Source: Pirellulaceae bacterium (lineage in GTDB: Bacteria > Planctomycetota > Planctomycetia > Pirellulales > Pirellulaceae). From it: 64,000 nt of DNA. The stretch spans positions 1 to 64,000 of the forward strand of contig JAHDXO010000051.1 in the NCBI GenBank assembly GCA_023382975.1, given 5' to 3'. Of this stretch, positions 1-11,708 are shown in pieces. Made by a program: the position numbers and the translations under genes. The notes under the pieces were generated by a model. That model did not search any database. It saw only the letters and a program-made list of their open reading frames with translations, and had not been told where the DNA came from. Within the stretch, counting starts at the first letter, position 1; each line of letters opens with the position of its first letter.

Positions 1-41
1 TTGCTTACAACGACCTTCAAATCGACTACTTCATCGGACAG

Positions 42-633
42 CTAGTTGCGCTCATACCAGACAACGTGTTTGTACATTTTCGAGTAGCGAGTGAAGTAAT
101 CCCATCCGCCGCCGTAGAATCCCACGAACCGGTCGAACCCGTGTGCATTCGCGCCGTGGCCCAGTGGATAGATAAAGGTCTTCGCCCTCTTTCACTTCGT
201 AATCGCCGTAACTCGTCGGCGCGCCGTTATGCCACTTCCCGAAGGCGCCCGTTGCATAACCGGCCGCCTTAAAGCTCTCCGCGATCGTCGTCTCCTCAAG
301 CTTCAGTTCTCCTCCCGTCAACGGTCCGGCCTTGACATGGATGTAGTGCCTGCCGGTCAACAACCCGGCCCGCGAGGGTGAACAGACGGCATGCGTGTAG
401 AAGCTGTTTAAACGCACGCCCTGGTTGAAGATGCGGTCGATGTTCGGTGTCGGCGTCTTGCCGCCGTGGACACTCAGATCCCCCCAGCCGAGATCGTCGG
501 CGTAAATGAGGACGACGTTCGGACGTGCTTTTCTCGCGGCCACTTCACCGCTCGTCGCGGCATCACCGGTGCAGAACACCGCGATGCCGGTCAGCAATCC
601 TGTCCATATCGGCGGGTAATTGATTCTCCTCAT
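42..633 (-). pseudogene. Sulfatase, N-terminal part, frameshifted and truncated
   Basis: This is the 5' part of a formylglycine-dependent sulfatase. The ATG at 633 follows a GGAGGG ribosome site and a hydrophobic signal segment (residues about 8-22). The metal-binding start RPNVVLIYADDLGWGD is present, as is the maturation motif CSPSR (Cys84), whose cysteine would become formylglycine, followed by GKWHNG. Near 175-185 the reading frame is lost. One base over, the protein continues with sulfatase-like sequence (PLGHGANAHGFDRFVGFYGG) until a TAG at 42-44. About 200 residues therefore remain of the usual 450-500, with one frameshift and an early stop. It is last in the GH127-GH2 operon, 38 bp downstream of the GH2 gene. 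An assembly error could explain the frameshift but not easily the stop. The first 41 bases show nothing I can assign. Confidence 0.75.
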
Positions 634-671
634 TGGCGTTCCCTCCGCTTGGGATTTGGCACATGCCGGGT

Positions 672-3600
672 TCACTCAGGCAACTGCAAGGCTGTTTTCA
701 TCTGCACCTCGAACGCCCGGCTCGTGCTGAACAGACGGACAGCGAGGGTTCCCGGATCGGCGTTCTGATACGAATCACTCGCCACCTTGACCAGAAAGTG
801 GTTCCAACCTTTCCGGAGAGGTAGATTCTCGTAGGTTGCTCGCGTGCGATAGTCGACGTCCACGGAGGCCGACGGCTGGAGCCGTTGCCCGTTAAGAAGG
901 AGTCTGCACGCGGTGGATACGTAACAGTGCTGATTGACTTTCGGCAGGTCGGGGCCAAAGCTGAGCAGGTCGCTCAGATCGATCGGACAATAAACCCAGT
1001 AACTGAAGTAGACGACGTAGATATCCCTGGCTCCGTCCTGTTCGAGCTGATGCAGAATGAAGCGGTCGCCGGCGTTGGCAACTCGAGTCCAGGGAAGCCC
1101 GGCGTTTCTGCTCTGCTCCCGAGGTCGGACGCTGGTCTCATCGATGAAGGCCGTTTCGAGGGCCTCCTCGATGCTGTCAGCCCCGAAGCGGCCCAGCGCC
1201 AGCGCGCTCACCAGCGTCTGGCCTTTGAAGGCCGGCGCCGTGATCTCCCGCTTGCTGTCCAGTTTCAGACCGAGATTCGCCAGCACGGCGCGATAGAGAT
1301 CGACGTGGGCATCGCTCAGATTCTCGCAGACCAGCGTGGACACCAGGTAACGCCCCGCCCCCTGTACGCATTCGACCCACACCGGCCCCTGGCTGTTCTC
1401 CAGTTCCGAACGCACGATGCTGATCGTCTTGGATGGCTCGGAGCCGTGAAGCCAGCGCAGCCATTCGGTATTGTTCCGATAGAGTAGCGTTTGGCTCCTT
1501 TGAACAAAATCGCCGCTCAGTGTTGCGTAACTGATGATCGGGTTGCTGAAATTCTCCGCGAAGTACAGCTCTTTGTAGGAGAGACAGGCTGTCCGCGCGT
1601 CATCCCGATTGGGCAGCAACGACGAGGCTTCTTCCTCGGTGCAGACGATGGGATAGGGCAGGATCTGATTGGCCAGATGTTGGTTATCCGGCGACAAGCC
1701 GATGATCCAAACGGTGCCCTGTTTTGTGACGACTGCATCGATCTTCTTTTTCAGCATGGCGACCTCTGCAGCCTCCAGCGATGCCAGGTCGACAATCGCG
1801 AAGGCGCTGGGTTCTGATGCATCGGCGAAGCGGACCCCGATGGACTTCAGATTGTCGAACCGCGTGCCATCACGATTGCCAAGGAAAACGGCCTGTTCAA
1901 CCGGACTCGCAGTCGTCGGTGCGGCAGGAAGGGGTTGGGACGCATCGAAATGATCCCATTCGCAAGGTTTCGGGCCATCCGGATGCATAGCGGCCTGCAT
2001 GGCCGGGTAGAGGGGATGCGGATCGATCAGCGGCAGGGAGGGATCGTATCCCGGATTAACGGTTATCGAAAAGGGCGCGATGCGTTCCGGCTGCACGCCG
2101 GGTTTCCCTTCCACGTACGGACCGAAGAAGACGCCGTCGGTCAAATCCAGTCGGCGTTTGGATACTTCCCTCAGTCCCAGCGGCAACGGCTTCAGCGCGT
2201 GCCACACCAGGTTCCAAGCGTTCAAGATGTCCGCCTCCTGCGCTCTCAGCGACCGGATGAGATGGTAATTCTCCCTGGCTAACGCGTCCGATCGGTCCTG
2301 GAAGCTGCGATAGGCCCGGTCGCCCACGATCGGCTCGTAATGTCCGGGCTTGCCATAATACGAACTGCCGCCTTCCGTGACGCCCCACAGCTTGTTCGGG
2401 GGAATGGTGTCCGAGTACGCACCGCCGCAGTGGATCGTCCAGACATCCAGCCGTCCGTTCAAGTCCTTGTCGCCATCGCTCTGCACCCACTGGCGTGTGG
2501 GATCCAATGCTCGCGCGATTTTGCAGAGTCCGAGGATCTTGTCGTAGACCTCTTCCTGGTAGTCCTGCGGCGCACGGCTGATCAGCACGCAGCGGATTTC
2601 GTTGGCCACGCTCCAACCGACGATCGATGGATGATTGCGGTCGCGACGCACCAACCGCTCGACGTGCGTGCGGTTGCGTTCCCAAAACTCCGCCGAGCTG
2701 TAATTGAAATTGCAGTGGCTGCCGAAGATCGCGCTCTCGTCCAGGATCAGCATGCCCATCTCGTCGGCCAAGTCGTAGAAGTAGCGGGGATACGGCATGG
2801 CATGCGGTCGCACCAGGGTGACATGTGCGTCCCTGGTCAAGGTGTACCAGCCCCAGGCATAGCGCCGGGTCATACACGGCACGCCGGTAAAATGCCAGCC
2901 GTCGTGCATCATTTGGATTCTTGTGCCGTTGAGCAGGAGATCGCCCTTCTCCAGCTTCACCTGCCGCCAGCCGAAACGTTGGAATTTTCTGTCCACGACC
3001 GCTCCACCCACGCTCACTTGCGCCACGGCGGCATACAGATTCGGCTCGCCGCGCGTCCACACCTCCCATTTCTTCAGACGCCCCTTCACCTGGGCGCGGA
3101 GCGTCAGGGTTCTGCATTCGCCCGGTTCCAGAGCTACCTCCGCCGCGGAGAGCCGCAGCGTTTCCTGCCCGAGCAACCAATGGATCTCCGGGGCGTGCAG
3201 CATGTTCTCCTTCGAAGTATCGGCCCGATTGATCCACTCGTAGACGGGAACTTCGATCTCCAAGATTTGGCGAGTCTCCGATGCATTGAGGATCTCGACC
3301 TTCGCTACCAGCATATCCTCATCCAGCCAAGGCTGCAGAAAAACATCAGTGACGCGGACGTCGGGCACGGCCAGAAGACAAACGTCCTGCCAGACGCCGA
3401 CAGCCGCCTCCAGCCAGCTCCCGGTCGGACAGGTCAGCTTTCCGTAAGTCCCCTTTTCCGCATACAGCCGCTGATGGCGGATGCCGAGCAGAATTTCATT
3501 CTCACCGCCCCAAACGGCCAAAGAAGTGATGTCGATCGTTCCCGGCAGCGAGGTGTCGAAGTGGAAACCAGCCTCCTTGCCGTTCACCAAAACCCGGCAG

Positions 3601-4058
3601 TCGCCGGCGACGGCTTCGAGGTGCAGTAGGAGGCGCCGGCCTTTCCAGGACTCGGGGATCGTCACGCTCCGGCGTAACCAGCCCATCTGGGCTCGGTTCC
3701 AGGATTCGGGATAGCTCGGGAAAGTGCGGCTGTCCATTCCGCCCCCCTGGGAGTCCTGGCCAATGGCGTTGATGTTCCACGGCGAAGGGATCTTGATAGG
3801 AACCGTCTCCCACCGCCCTTCGACCGGCAAGCGAAGTTCCGGCGGGATCCCACGGTCCGGAACCCAGTCGCTCGGGACGTCCACGGGTTGGAACTGCCAC
3901 GTGCCGTTAAGACAGATCTCCTGCCGGAAAGGCTCTTCCTGCGGTCGGACCATCCCCTCCATCGGAGAGAAGTCGCGATCAAACGTCACCTCGGCGCTGA
4001 CGGGTCCGGTGAAGAGCAGCAGGGCAGATGTGATCGCAATGAGGCATTCTTTCCCCAT
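672..4058 (-). CDS. Exported glycoside hydrolase family 2 (beta-galactosidase/glucuronidase-like)
   Basis: A secreted GH2-type glycosidase of about 1128 residues, hydrolysing beta-linked sugars from oligosaccharides by the retaining mechanism. The start at 4058 (MGKECLIAIT) is chosen because it begins a signal peptide ending near VSAE and follows a GGAAAGG ribosome site; an upstream ATG at 4088 is less likely. The order is an N-terminal jelly-roll sugar-binding domain (about 40-230), an immunoglobulin-like domain, then the TIM barrel. The acid/base glutamate lies in GWSVANEIRC (about residue 487) and the nucleophile in GVTEGG (about 562). Roughly 450 further residues form accessory domains whose exact substrate role I cannot tell. 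It sits 84 bp after the GH127 gene and just before the sulfatase remnant, on the same strand, so one transcript is likely. Confidence 0.85.
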   Translation of the reverse strand: MGKECLIAITSALLLFTGPVSAEVTFDRDFSPMEGMVRPQEEPFRQEICLNGTWQFQPVDVPSDWVPDRGIPPELRLPVEGRWETVPIKIPSPWNINAIGQDSQGGGMDSRTFPSYPESWNRAQMGWLRRSVTIPESWKGRRLLLHLEAVAGDCRVLVNGKEAGFHFDTSLPGTIDITSLAVWGGENEILLGIRHQRLYAEKGTYGKLTCPTGSWLEAAVGVWQDVCLLAVPDVRVTDVFLQPWLDEDMLVAKVEILNASETRQILEIEVPVYEWINRADTSKENMLHAPEIHWLLGQETLRLSAAEVALEPGECRTLTLRAQVKGRLKKWEVWTRGEPNLYAAVAQVSVGGAVVDRKFQRFGWRQVKLEKGDLLLNGTRIQMMHDGWHFTGVPCMTRRYAWGWYTLTRDAHVTLVRPHAMPYPRYFYDLADEMGMLILDESAIFGSHCNFNYSSAEFWERNRTHVERLVRRDRNHPSIVGWSVANEIRCVLISRAPQDYQEEVYDKILGLCKIARALDPTRQWVQSDGDKDLNGRLDVWTIHCGGAYSDTIPPNKLWGVTEGGSSYYGKPGHYEPIVGDRAYRSFQDRSDALARENYHLIRSLRAQEADILNAWNLVWHALKPLPLGLREVSKRRLDLTDGVFFGPYVEGKPGVQPERIAPFSITVNPGYDPSLPLIDPHPLYPAMQAAMHPDGPKPCEWDHFDASQPLPAAPTTASPVEQAVFLGNRDGTRFDNLKSIGVRFADASEPSAFAIVDLASLEAAEVAMLKKKIDAVVTKQGTVWIIGLSPDNQHLANQILPYPIVCTEEEASSLLPNRDDARTACLSYKELYFAENFSNPIISYATLSGDFVQRSQTLLYRNNTEWLRWLHGSEPSKTISIVRSELENSQGPVWVECVQGAGRYLVSTLVCENLSDAHVDLYRAVLANLGLKLDSKREITAPAFKGQTLVSALALGRFGADSIEEALETAFIDETSVRPREQSRNAGLPWTRVANAGDRFILHQLEQDGARDIYVVYFSYWVYCPIDLSDLLSFGPDLPKVNQHCYVSTACRLLLNGQRLQPSASVDVDYRTRATYENLPLRKGWNHFLVKVASDSYQNADPGTLAVRLFSTSRAFEVQMKTALQLPE

Positions 4059-4142
4059 GATTGCCTTTCCTTGTGTATATTCATGCACGACCCGACAGCC
4101 TGCGCCGACGGCGGATCGCTGCTGAAAACGAATCGTCGTTCC

Positions 4143-6497
4143 CTACTCCAGCACCCATTCCTGCACGCCGCCCGAGAACTTCGGCTGGAGACGGATCTCC
4201 AGCCGGAACGCTTTGGACGCGACCGGATCGAAGGTGACGACGCTCGGTTTAAGTCTTTCCCGGTCAATCGGATAGTCTGCGCTACGGACGGGCTTCCACG
4301 CGCCGTCCGCGTCCTGATAAGTGATTCGCCACGCATCGGGAACCGCGCAGCCACCCTTGCCGCCCTCGTCGAACCACCAAACCTTGGCAGTCGTCACATT
4401 CGCCGGCTTGTCGAACGTGTATTGGATCCACTCGTCCGTGCCCTTGTTCGGATGGAAATCGAACTGAGGTGCTCGCCACGCATCGTCCGAAACGGTCCGA
4501 TCGTTGATCCACAGCTTCTGCGGTTTCTTCCTCTCGGAAGTGAAGGTCGAGACCGTCACCAGGGCTTTCGTGTAGGCAGGGAACGGCTCGGCCTTCGCGG
4601 GGTCCTCGACGAGCCACGTGGACGAGAAACCGCCGCGGTTGAGACGCGCGTAGTTGGGGATGCCCACCAACCCGCCGCTGCTCACGGCCGTGACGCCGCT
4701 CAGCAGATCGCTCCGCCACCCGGCCTGTAGCTCGGCATCGGACGGGAGTATTGCGTCGTAGGTGCAGGCGTCTCCGTTGTCCACGCTCTCGAAATTATAA
4801 ATCAGAGGGCCTCGCTGCACGGCGACCCGGCCTCGGCACGCCTCCACCCGCTCATCGCAACGGACACGTTGCACCGGCAGTGGCAACGTGAGCGTCAGGC
4901 AATCGCCCGATTCCCAGCGCCGCAACAGGACGGCGTAGCCGTCGCGCAGCTCTGCGCGGATGGGTTTGCTGTTGACCTCGACCGTAAAGCCCTCCGCCGC
5001 GGGCGCCGCCGTGTAGAGCGCGCTGTCCGTCCTGCTCGGGATGCGCAGGGCCAACGTGTGCGCCTTCTGTGGAGCGGTCACGAAATGCAAGCGGATTCGC
5101 CCGTCCCAGGGATATTTCGTCTCCTGTCGGATGCGGCATAGGCCCGCGACATCACCCTCGCAATCCACATACTGATTGACGTAAAGCGTATCCTTCGCGT
5201 CGTTCCATGCGTAGATCAGGTCCTTGATCGCCAGCAAGGTCCGCGGAATGTTCCCGACGCAACAAGGGCAGACATGCCAGCCGTAGCGATCCTGTTGCGA
5301 AGCCATTGGACTCGGATAGTAGAAGGTCTCGCCATTCAGTCCGAGTCCGCCGAGCAGATGGTTGTAGAACACGCGTTCCTGCACGTTGACGGCCTCGGAC
5401 GAGCCATCTTTGCGGTACATCTGTGTGGCCCAGAATACCATGCCGCAGGCCGCGCACAACTCGCTGTAGCCGTTATGATTCGGCAGAAAGAAGTCAGGAC
5501 CGAACGCTTCGTGTTGCTGCTGTGCGCCAACGCCTCCGTTCACATACAGCTTGGTGTCGACCACGTTCGTCCACAACCGGTCCGCGGCCCTGCCGTAGGC
5601 CTGATCCTTCAGCGAGACCGCGATGTCCGCCATCGCCGTGTAGAGATAGGTCGCGCGCACCGCGTGTCCCAGCGCCTGCTCCAGCTCCACCGCAGGTCTG
5701 TCCGACTGGGTGGTGGGGCTGGGGACCAGCTCGTGGTGATGGTCGATGAAGTGCCGGGCCAAGCGGAGATACCGTTCGCCCCTGCCGTCCCCTTCGCTGG
5801 CGTTGACCGAGCGTGCGAGACGGCAAAGCGCCATCTCCAGGCCCGCATGACCGTTCTTCCACGTCCGCTTCGGCGACGGTCCAAACACGGTGTCGATGTG
5901 GTCCGCGCATCGGATCGCGGCATCGTAGAGCCGGCGGTCTTTGCCTTGCGTCATGCGGTAATGTGCGATGCCCATCTCGATGAAATAGCCCATCACGTAC
6001 AACTCGTGGTCCGGAATCGCCGTATAAGCCGGGCGGTTCTTCACGATGCTGTACGCGTGCGTGTAGCCGTCCCCACGCTGCGCTGCGAGGATCACCGGAA
6101 TCCATTCCTCGAGCTTCCTCCGCAAGAAGGCGTGCGAGTTCACCAGTTCCGTGTCGCCGGCGGGATCGATCTCGAGGGCGAGGCAGATGGCTTCCACGGT
6201 ATTGTACACGTACGCTTCGCCCCATCTCGTCACGTTGTGCCGAGTGGTGACCGGCTCCCCTCGCAGGGCCTGCCCCGCGGCAATCAGGCTCTGCAAATCC
6301 TCCCCAAGTCCACCGGCCTCGAGCTGTCGCACGCAATGCGGCAGGAACTTCTCCGTGATACGTTTCACTGGCTCACGCCAGAAGCCACCGATCGACACAT
6401 CGTGCATGGCGACCGGTTCGGACGACGACGCCTCGGTCGCGATCAGGAACGTTACGATCGCAATGATTATTCGACACACGTTGAACCCTTTCTCCAT
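4143..6497 (-). CDS. Exported GH127 (DUF1680) beta-L-arabinofuranosidase-like protein
   Basis: A GH127-type enzyme of 784 residues, a family that removes beta-L-arabinofuranose (or related sugars) from plant glycans using a zinc-held cysteine nucleophile. The zinc set is visible: Glu346 and Cys348 in SELCAACG, and Cys412-Cys413 in HVCPCCVGN, with spacing like the characterised bifidobacterial enzyme. The (alpha/alpha)6 barrel spans about 30-450, followed by beta-sandwich domains. The C-terminal 130 residues resemble a discoidin-like carbohydrate-binding module (KLWINDRTVSDDAW onward). The start MEKGFNVCRI at 6497 opens a signal peptide; the frame stays open 380 bases further upstream but that part is not protein-like. 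No strong ribosome site is visible. First gene of a three-gene minus-strand polysaccharide operon. Confidence 0.88.
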   Translation of the reverse strand: MEKGFNVCRIIIAIVTFLIATEASSSEPVAMHDVSIGGFWREPVKRITEKFLPHCVRQLEAGGLGEDLQSLIAAGQALRGEPVTTRHNVTRWGEAYVYNTVEAICLALEIDPAGDTELVNSHAFLRRKLEEWIPVILAAQRGDGYTHAYSIVKNRPAYTAIPDHELYVMGYFIEMGIAHYRMTQGKDRRLYDAAIRCADHIDTVFGPSPKRTWKNGHAGLEMALCRLARSVNASEGDGRGERYLRLARHFIDHHHELVPSPTTQSDRPAVELEQALGHAVRATYLYTAMADIAVSLKDQAYGRAADRLWTNVVDTKLYVNGGVGAQQQHEAFGPDFFLPNHNGYSELCAACGMVFWATQMYRKDGSSEAVNVQERVFYNHLLGGLGLNGETFYYPSPMASQQDRYGWHVCPCCVGNIPRTLLAIKDLIYAWNDAKDTLYVNQYVDCEGDVAGLCRIRQETKYPWDGRIRLHFVTAPQKAHTLALRIPSRTDSALYTAAPAAEGFTVEVNSKPIRAELRDGYAVLLRRWESGDCLTLTLPLPVQRVRCDERVEACRGRVAVQRGPLIYNFESVDNGDACTYDAILPSDAELQAGWRSDLLSGVTAVSSGGLVGIPNYARLNRGGFSSTWLVEDPAKAEPFPAYTKALVTVSTFTSERKKPQKLWINDRTVSDDAWRAPQFDFHPNKGTDEWIQYTFDKPANVTTAKVWWFDEGGKGGCAVPDAWRITYQDADGAWKPVRSADYPIDRERLKPSVVTFDPVASKAFRLEIRLQPKFSGGVQEWVLE

Positions 6498-6790
6498 GTG
6501 CTCAAAAACTACCACTGACCCGACTTGTGCGACGGCACCGCCTAATGTTGGGGCCTTTCTGCTATCGCGGCTGCCAGGCAAAGGCGAGCTTGTTACATGG
6601 TATAACTCCGGTGCTCGCCCACGGAACCGCCTTCGTACTCCGAAAACGCGAAAACTAAGACGCGAAATATGTCGCGCCGACACAACAGCCCGAGAACGCG
6701 ATCGGAAATCGGCGAGCGGGGTTATCGTGCTCAAGCGGTCCGTAGGCCGCTGAGAGAGAAGCCCTGTCGAGTCATTTCCGAAATCGGAAG
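6498..6790. other. Intergenic gap between peroxiredoxin and GH127 genes
   Basis: About 290 bases without a convincing gene. It should hold the promoter of the GH127 operon and the 3' end of the peroxiredoxin transcript. I see no terminator hairpin with a T run. Confidence 0.4.
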
Positions 6791-7507
6791 CTACGCCTCG
6801 GAACTGGGCTTCCATACCTTCCAGACGTTTCCCACAAGCTCCGGGCCGGGTTTGAGTGCCGGGCTTCCCGGTGTCCATCCTGACGGTGTTGCCTCGCTCC
6901 CGCCGCTCGCGCGTACGTGCTGGAAAGCCTGAATTTGGCGCAACGTTTCATCGATGCGCCGGCCGACCGGTGGTGTGACGACTTCATACGCTTGGATCAC
7001 GCCATCAGGATCGATCAGAAATCGCCCCCGCATCTCGACGCCAGCGTCCTCGTCATAGACGCCATAGCTGCGACCGACCTTTCCTCCGGCATCGGAGAGC
7101 ATCGGGAAGGGCACGCCTCCGTCCACCATCTTGGCCAGTTCAGTGTCGTTCCACATCTTGTGGACGAAGACGCTGTCTACGCTTAGCGAAAGAACTTCCA
7201 CGCCGAGCTTCTCAAACTCGGAATACCTATCGGCGACCGCCGATACTTCGGTCGCTCAGACAAAGGTGAAGTCGCCCGGATAGAAACATAGAACGACCCA
7301 TTTTCCCACATAGTCCGATAGTCTCACGCTGGTGAATTGCCCGTTCGCGTATGCCGGGGCAACAAAATCAGGAGCTTTCTTTCCCACCTGGACCATCGTG
7401 CGCTTCTCCTTCGCAGGTAACACCGTCTTCTGTTCTTCCGTCTCACTGGGCTCTCCGACAGGTCCCCCGGTCGGCCGAGCACATCCCACTGCCGGTTTCT
7501 CAGCCAT
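6791..7507 (-). CDS. Peroxiredoxin (AhpC/Prx type) with TGA at the peroxidatic position; putative selenoprotein
   Basis: A 238-residue typical AhpC-like peroxiredoxin that would reduce hydrogen peroxide and alkyl hydroperoxides. The sequence runs W-V-V-L-C-F-Y-P-G-D-F-T-F-V, then TGA (7256-7258), then ATEVSAVADRYSEFEKLG in the same frame, with no other interruption. In relatives the motif is FTFVC(P/A)TEV, so TGA sits exactly at the peroxidatic cysteine (residue 84). A hairpin just downstream fits a bacterial SECIS, so selenocysteine is the preferred reading. The usual resolving cysteine region (VCPAGW in relatives) reads EATPSGW, so that cysteine is absent; only Cys9 and Cys74 remain. The start at 7507 has an AGGAAA ribosome site and an extension beginning MAEKPAVGCARPTGG; an inner start at 7396 (MVQVGKKAPDF) also has AGGAGA and would give the classical length. 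Third gene of the Fur-KatG-peroxiredoxin cluster. The alternative is a nonsense mutation. Confidence 0.8.
7228..7245 (-). promoter_or_regulatory. Candidate bacterial SECIS hairpin
   Basis: In the mRNA a perfect 7-bp stem (UAUCGGC with GCCGAUA) closes a four-base loop, GGUC. There are 17 nt between the UGA and the first loop G, within the 16-37 nt range known for bacterial SECIS elements, and the loop matches the GGUC of the E. coli fdhF SECIS that SelB reads. A competing 7-bp stem (GCGACCG with CGGUCGC) begins directly after UGA. The function is inferred. Confidence 0.65.
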
Positions 7508-7662
7508 GACGATTTCCTTTCTTTGATGTCCTGAAGCTTCGCCATCCCATCGTCTGCATTGTTGCCAAAACCCGAAGGCTCGGGCCAGAAGCTGCTCGAC
7601 AAATTCGCCGAACAGCTCCCGGTCACGGCCGTCTTGATATTCGGCCTATTCATCCACGGAGC

Positions 7663-10146
<2,484 letters not shown>

Positions 10147-10214
10147 CTGAGTTTCTCCTGTCGTATGGTTAAACGTTAGTCAGTCGGACTTCCCGGTTTC
10201 ATTCGTGCATGTGC

Positions 10215-10649
10215 TCAGTCTTTGGTCTCCGAGGACTTGGCGAGACAATCGGGACAGGTACCCCAGTAGATCACTTCTGCGTGATCAATCTGAAACCCTG
10301 AGGCAGTGGCGCCGGCCAGACAATGTGCCTCGCCAACTTCGCACTCGACATCCGCCGTTCTTCCGCAGATGCGGCAGATTACATGGTGATGGTTGTCACC
10401 AACCCGGTCCTCGTAAAGAGCCGGTGACTGAGCCGGTTGGATACGCCGGATCACTCCTCTCTCGACCAGGATCCCCAGGGTGTCGTACACGGCTTGACGC
10501 GAGATGGCGCCGATACTGGCACGAGCCTCCTCGGCAATTTCCTCCGCCGGGCAATGAGGCCGCCGCGATACCGCCCGCAGTACGGCCAAGCGTTGGGCCG
10601 TGACTTGAAGACCATGTTGGCGCAGGAGCTCGGCTGGATCGTTTGACAT
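10215..10649 (-). CDS. Fur family metalloregulator, PerR-like
   Basis: A 144-residue Fur-superfamily repressor. The winged helix (about 1-80) is followed by the dimerisation/metal domain with DNHHHVICRICG and a second C-x-x-C (CPDC) near the end, giving the structural zinc site. Its place directly upstream of katG and a peroxiredoxin on the same strand suggests a PerR-type peroxide sensor that controls its own operon; PerR uses iron-catalysed histidine oxidation to release DNA. Fur, Zur and PerR cannot be told apart safely from this sequence alone. I looked for a PerR box (TTATAAT-like palindrome) between 10650 and 10760 and found no convincing one. Confidence 0.85.
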   Translation of the reverse strand: MSNDPAELLRQHGLQVTAQRLAVLRAVSRRPHCPAEEIAEEARASIGAISRQAVYDTLGILVERGVIRRIQPAQSPALYEDRVGDNHHHVICRICGRTADVECEVGEAHCLAGATASGFQIDHAEVIYWGTCPDCLAKSSETKD

Positions 10650-11143
10650 GGCTGCAGTATATGTCTAATTCTGGACCACTACAAGATCTTTATTGAATCC
10701 AACAGCCACCCCGAAAGGATGCCCTTCGCTACAACACGCTCGTTTCATAAATCTACAAGTCTTTACCAAATCACGACTTGCAACCAGAAATGCCTTCCCG
10801 TGCATAACTCTTGTCCAACGAATTTGCGCGCGACGGGATAGCGCAAACCGTTGAAATGCTGGGATTTGGCGACTTTGCGTTGCTTTCTGTCTCGCCAAAG
10901 CGGAAGCAACTTTCTACGAAACTGGCACTGGTCCGAACTTTCGGCGGGTCGCAGTCGGGCTGGTCTCACGCTTCAGGGTATCGCCAAGGTGCGGCTTGCG
11001 GGTCGAATCCGGCCTTGTCCGGTTTCGGCCGCGGATGAAGCCAGGGGAGACCATTGTGCTGCTGGCAACTTGTATCCCCTTGAGCAACTGGGAAAATGGC
11101 GACACTTGAAATGCCAGTCCCGCCTTTGACGAGAGGCTTCACC
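10650..11143. other. Intergenic region between divergent PerR-like and DinB genes
   Basis: Nearly 500 bases with no supported gene. It separates the minus-strand peroxide cluster from a plus-strand gene and so should hold two promoters. An ATG at 11096 in the DinB frame is ignored because the better ribosome site is further down. Confidence 0.4.
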
Positions 11144-11608
11144 ATGAACGAACTGATCGATGACTACCTTGCAGGCGCCCAAAAGCTACGTGATGCGGTC
11201 GCTGGGATGACCGGCGACCAAATTGATGCCAAGCCGGTGCCTGGGAAATGGTCCACCCGGCAAGTGGTCTGCCACATCGCCGACTGCGAGATCGTGTACG
11301 CCGATCGGATGAAGCGGGTGATCGCCGAAGACAACCCGGACATGCTGAACCTCGACCCGGATACCTTTGCTGCCGGGTTGGCTTACGATCAACGTGACGT
11401 GGAAGAGGAACTGCAACTGATCGAAGCCACCCGCAGGCACCTGGGCCGGATTCTGAAGACACTGGAGCCGGGCCAGTTTCAACGGACTGGCCAACACTCG
11501 ACCGATGGTCCCTTGCCCCTGGAGGCACTGCTTGCTCGGATCACCAACCACATCCCGCATCACATCAAGTTCATCGAAGCGAAACGGGCGGCGATGGCAG
11601 GGCAGTGA
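11144..11608 (+). CDS. DinB-like four-helix metalloprotein
   Basis: A 154-residue DinB/YfiT-type four-helix bundle. Histidines expected to hold a metal are in QVVCHIADCE and in NHIPHHIKFIE near the C-terminus. Many relatives are thiol-dependent transferases or have no known substrate, so no reaction is assigned. The start at 11144 is preferred over 11096 because GAGAGG lies eight bases upstream and the alignment of the family begins at MNELIDDYLAG. Monocistronic, divergent from the PerR-like gene. Confidence 0.8.
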   Translation: MNELIDDYLAGAQKLRDAVAGMTGDQIDAKPVPGKWSTRQVVCHIADCEIVYADRMKRVIAEDNPDMLNLDPDTFAAGLAYDQRDVEEELQLIEATRRHLGRILKTLEPGQFQRTGQHSTDGPLPLEALLARITNHIPHHIKFIEAKRAAMAGQ

Positions 11609-11708
11609 CGTTGCGAACAAGTGGGAAGAGAATTGATTGACGTTCACCCAAGCCCAAGGCGAACAGTCCGTGCGCTCAAGAGATTGCCGCTCTGCCCCCA
11701 GAATCTGC

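Noticed and set aside
10650..10760. PerR or Fur box upstream of the regulator gene
   Set aside because: Only a weak GTC...GAC symmetry around 10670 was seen; it does not match the known 15- or 19-bp consensus.
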